This document shows, piece after piece, positions 61,701 to 64,000 of a stretch of 64,000 nucleotides of DNA (positions within the stretch are counted from its first letter, which is position 1; every line of letters starts with the position of its first letter). The notes beneath the pieces were generated by a model, which was given only the letters and a program-made list of their open reading frames with translations, did no database searches and was not told where the DNA came from. The DNA is from CBDCUW01 sp965222745 (lineage in GTDB: Bacteria > Planctomycetota > Planctomycetia > Pirellulales > Pirellulaceae): the NCBI GenBank assembly GCA_965222745.1, contig CBDCUW010000005.1, positions 1 to 64,000 on the forward strand, read 5' to 3'. Made by a program: the position numbers and the translations under genes.

Positions 61701-64000
61701 AACCTGGATCTCATACAGCGTGGTGTCGTCCGAACTGTAAATCTGCGTATAGACACAGCGGTATTCGATCGAGGACGACATGTCCAACAGAGTCCAGATT
61801 TGCCCCGAGGAGACGGTCGTCACTTTGATCTGATTGTTGGCGGGCAGTTGGACGCCGTTGTTGGCGAACGCGGTGTGAAAACCGCTGCTTAAGTTGCCGG
61901 AGTCAAGATCGGACTTGTATTGCGAGGCGATCGAGAACTGGGTGGTGATCCAGCAATGTTTCTGAGTGGAAGTATCAAAACCCACTCGCTGTTTTTCGCT
62001 GTAGGTCGTATTGGGTGTCAGCGGGACGAGGTTTTCTGTGATCGCCCCGGAGTAGGCCAACGCGCCGTCGGTGGGTGTTGCCGGTTTGGGGCCGCTGTGC
62101 CAGGCTCCCGCGATCCAATCGGTATCGGAATAACAGTTGAACACCAGTTCGATCTGGCCGCCGGCTGGCACGTTCTTGTACGTCACCACGATTGCCGCGT
62201 CTTTTTGACCCGGCATTGGACCTGCTTGAACGTACGTCGTCCCGCCTTTGAACTTGCCGTCCTTGGGATAGACAAGAGTCAGCACCCAGTGATCGGCAAC
62301 CACGGGCCAGATCGGCGCCTGGTGTTCGGTTCCGTGACTTGGGTCCGGTGTCACGGTGACCGTCAAGTCCATCGTCTCCTGCACCTGCAGCGAGTAAGTG
62401 GCGGGAGAGGCGACGCATTCGATCGTCGTCGCTGCCAAAGCCGCGATGTCGCCTGCAATGCTTACCGTTTTGAGCGCCCATCCGGCGTAGGGAATCTGTT
62501 CGAGCGCTTCTTGTGCCGTCATGTTTTCGACCGCGGCATCCATCAGCTCCTGAATCTCTTGCTCGTAGTACTTTTCCAACGCAAACTCGCTCGCCTTTCC
62601 AAACAGGAAGCCGGCGACGAAGCCGGAGATCTTGGAAAGAACAGATTTCGCCGTACCGCTTTTCCAGAAAGCGATCGAGACGACAGTCGCGGTGACACCC
62701 AAGTTGATCGCGAACGCCAGCAGCGGTATGAACAACTCCGAACTGGTGATCTTCTTTTTCAAAGGACCCGCTACCGAGACGTCGAATCCCAGCATCGCGA
62801 AGGTAACCCCGTAGTTCAGAATGCCCGTTCCCACCAGGCCGCCAAGGTCGGTATCGGTTTCCCAGTCAGAAAAGCCATTGGCCGCACCCAACCCGCCACA
62901 GTAGACTTCGGCTCGCGAAGCGATCGCGTCTCCCGTTGTCGCATTGTGCGGCCACTGAAAGTTGATGTCGGTGGGGTTGGTGGGAAATGGGATTCCGTAG
63001 ACGCTGTTGCCGGAACCGAGCATTCCCCAAAACAACTTGGTGGTACTGTCGTCTTGCGGCGCGAACACCAACGCGAAACTGTCGCTGATAGGACCATCGG
63101 GCACGACCAGATTTTTGCCTTCCTTGGTGTTTTTCAACGTGCCCCAGGGAATCGGAGTACCGTCTTCTTTCTGGTACTCGACGTAAACACTCAGCATCCG
63201 GCTCGGCCAGTTCTTCACTGGAAAGGAAACGGTGTTGTTGGTGAAACTGATCTGATCGCGATACAGGTCCAAACCGTATTGCTTGTCGGAATCGAACTTC
63301 ACGGAAAAGTTCCCTTCTCCGTTGGCGGCCACCGAGGCGACGCGGGACGATTGCGTTCCGCTCGTTGGATCCACGTTCGTTTGCGTGGTCGAAACCGAAG
63401 CATCAGATCGCGTCCAGATCGAACCAGCGTAGGAGTCGTCGTTTTTCGTTTGCTTCAGTACGCTTTGTACGACATCGGTCGCCGCGGCCATGACGCCACC
63501 ATCGGCGGCACCCGTCTGCTCGTCGGTCAGTTCGTACAGCGGTATCACCGGTTTGCCCGAATCGGGATCGATTGGCCAGTCCATGGGCTGACCGTCCTGG
63601 AAATCCTGGTCCGTTGGCGGCATCGGCGATTCTTCCAACGTGTCGGGATCGACAACAATCGAATAGCTCTTCTGATACCAGGGGTCGCTCGAGCCGCCCG
63701 GATTGCTGCTGATGAAGTTGACAAGTTGCGTGAAATCGTTCTTGTTCTGCATGTACTTCGCGTAGATCGACGAAGTGGTATCGGTATCGAACGAACCGAG
63801 TTCCGGGTGATGGAATACGATCGTTTGCGCAGCGGCAAGCGGCGGCAGGACGGTCAGCGCCGCGCCTGCCTTGATGTCGACATGATTCGACCGGTTCATC
63901 CGCCTGGAATCGGCACCCAGATAGTCAAGCACCAACGGGAAGGGAGTGTTTCCGAAACCCTCGCGCTGAACAACGCGGCGATACGCGCACTGTGGAACGT
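58701..64000 (-). CDS. giant multidomain protein, 5' partial, unknown function
   Basis: The frame is open to the right edge, and the codons beyond the TTG at 63935 (GFGNTPFPLVLDYLGADSRR) still look coding, so the start is outside the window. At least 1,766 residues. Parts from the N-terminal side: MNRSNHVDIKAGAALTVLPP; a beta-rich region; a long hydrophobic segment at about 62650-62790 (LFIPLLAFAINLGVTATVVSI) followed by glycine-rich helices; several modules of the form VFSSKGYTLPTGTTVQV...WRFVDTS; an NHL/propeller-like stretch at about 60700-60950 (PKALTVASDGRILILEQGNQ, VAVHPAGL-like); and a C-terminal domain of about 390 residues shared with the next gene. No catalytic motif was found. Its gene ends 36 bases before the pentapeptide gene. 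Confidence 0.75.
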   Translation of the reverse strand, partial: VPQCAYRRVVQREGFGNTPFPLVLDYLGADSRRMNRSNHVDIKAGAALTVLPPLAAAQTIVFHHPELGSFDTDTTSSIYAKYMQNKNDFTQLVNFISSNPGGSSDPWYQKSYSIVVDPDTLEESPMPPTDQDFQDGQPMDWPIDPDSGKPVIPLYELTDEQTGAADGGVMAAATDVVQSVLKQTKNDDSYAGSIWTRSDASVSTTQTNVDPTSGTQSSRVASVAANGEGNFSVKFDSDKQYGLDLYRDQISFTNNTVSFPVKNWPSRMLSVYVEYQKEDGTPIPWGTLKNTKEGKNLVVPDGPISDSFALVFAPQDDSTTKLFWGMLGSGNSVYGIPFPTNPTDINFQWPHNATTGDAIASRAEVYCGGLGAANGFSDWETDTDLGGLVGTGILNYGVTFAMLGFDVSVAGPLKKKITSSELFIPLLAFAINLGVTATVVSIAFWKSGTAKSVLSKISGFVAGFLFGKASEFALEKYYEQEIQELMDAAVENMTAQEALEQIPYAGWALKTVSIAGDIAALAATTIECVASPATYSLQVQETMDLTVTVTPDPSHGTEHQAPIWPVVADHWVLTLVYPKDGKFKGGTTYVQAGPMPGQKDAAIVVTYKNVPAGGQIELVFNCYSDTDWIAGAWHSGPKPATPTDGALAYSGAITENLVPLTPNTTYSEKQRVGFDTSTQKHCWITTQFSIASQYKSDLDSGNLSSGFHTAFANNGVQLPANNQIKVTTVSSGQIWTLLDMSSSIEYRCVYTQIYSSDDTTLYEIQVQNVTRPAPPLPNPKTDCGTGGDNHNLCELVDMTIDNKAYQLGYAWRASGMSMPLDSPSNPTSNSQMYTMQSVSTLSQPSDLIVQSPIGFSQMPFIAYNQFGLTPLFALDYATYQPELDAANGQPVPSNLVSVFSSKGYTLPTGTTVQVTKAGLEWRFVDTSNEVLFDLIYATTVIDGSITKIINVFNYVVPENTNFYMDSRPGPNGNYHLRAVSFHDGIPGSYQFDVEFDPSQANSWGAFPIPSGSTLYQMAVHPAGLVVAIDFSLDKIWTLRLPGQACTMADAPLAMPLSGTGDLSGLLNQPKALTVASDGRILILEQGNQRIQSFDVNGNPVASFNGELATTFPNSLVTTLNNATVNQDLNNAYQSAVPANLLRQPMILKYDNTPVSDLNNGIVDSTLAGWFTDAVAALPDDASDIQVVVNVAGTSWFITDLTQNTTYDVRWDDTMYSLSVFRAASLQIEVVASNQEWKLTDRANSLTFKLTPGASGSDPLNMQQLVSTAPLRTQANSVEYLDIAVENKGYIYVLYFEDQGVNANQYMLDIYQPNGTALFANPLTGLAAAKMTVDQWRTLWTLNYEIFLGPNNRTEPSVSGWMPSTPSPPSSGVSAIDDSVSAPTRPYRGRMAWVTDDNTDYSLTSAELKDVRGVISLGGSYGPQTTLSMGSMGAYFNALNSYSSYYSGLSNNMFKSWISQYFTLLTDADSDVAKMYIVWQYLACLNNQAGYPYSPPSPNLYVNWYGTPWQSYWHVFQSASNYYGWYAPWPNDFGDGISGKPYLHVPGSPSVWNNAVKSLATPWASNPDTKYINVAPVINQWSDARTFEQGVLNGWTNFPNVIDNTAPVWQTQHTALDNMIGDSSALTSSDYFFMLHLLLLVGTGTTSDQATVEKIVSTTASSIEYPNDSFGNQLVYLVLMYLADPLGDFGWSNGQLQSFVTSTEKVIKSTDTGSQALKTSLANHLKILVSDSSYPMQDPYNPNIGFNSRMSDTLNALEVARASIGS

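Overview
The window looks like a planctomycete chromosome of the Pirellulaceae/Rhodopirellula type. This is inferred from gene content, not from a marker gene. The signs are four sulfatases, two pairs of DUF1592-type c-cytochrome plus DUF1552 Tat protein, the planctomycete N-terminal LExR-type motif on surface proteins, a Ser/Thr kinase beside an ECF sigma factor, weak Shine-Dalgarno sites, frequent GTG/TTG starts and many small intergenic repeats. GC content is moderate to high. Genes lie on both strands in short operons.

Layout. 1-5 kb: 3' part of a flavin-dependent halogenase-like protein, a bidirectional terminator, an RTX-type calcium-binding repeat protein and a dihydroorotate-dehydrogenase-like enzyme. 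5-10 kb: CDP-alcohol phosphatidyltransferase, a heptaheme cytochrome c with a four-helix membrane partner, and an M48-like membrane protease. 10-18 kb (minus strand): beta-helix protein, sulfatase, outer-membrane beta-barrel, small lipoprotein, and a tripartite tricarboxylate transporter whose TctC and TctB are fused. 18-25 kb (plus strand): PIG-L deacetylase, small membrane protein, PA14-containing DUF1592-type cytochrome, DUF1552 protein, SDR and ScpB. 25-26.7 kb: an intact insertion sequence with 12-bp terminal inverted repeats and an 11-bp target duplication. 26.8-30.6 kb: a TIR-TM-repeat protein and a second sulfatase. 31-33 kb: two frameshifted genes. 33-43 kb: an HTTM-like membrane protein with a partner, tRNA-His, FkbM methyltransferase, third sulfatase, alpha/beta hydrolase, Ser/Thr kinase and ECF sigma factor. 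43.8-47.6 kb: second DUF1592/DUF1552 pair. 47.6-48.6 kb: decay zone with an RTX remnant, a perfect 21-bp hairpin and a truncated gene. 48.6-53 kb: LolA-like protein, GGCT-fold protein, fourth sulfatase and SASA esterase.

53.2-64 kb is the least explained part. It is a minus-strand operon of a giant protein (at least 1,766 codons, running off the right edge), a 1,476-residue pentapeptide-repeat protein, and an APH/choline-kinase-like phosphotransferase. The C-terminal roughly 390 residues of the giant protein are clearly homologous to the N-terminal roughly 380 residues of the pentapeptide protein. A second short module recurs several times in both. I do not recognise either domain.

Several dispersed repeat families with two or three copies each occur between genes. 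Some of them end at, or supply, the stop codon of the neighbouring gene. Sulfatases, the beta-helix protein, deacetylase, SASA esterase, Tct transporter and membrane cytochromes together fit a marine-type heterotroph that degrades sulfated and acetylated polysaccharides. That reading is inference.
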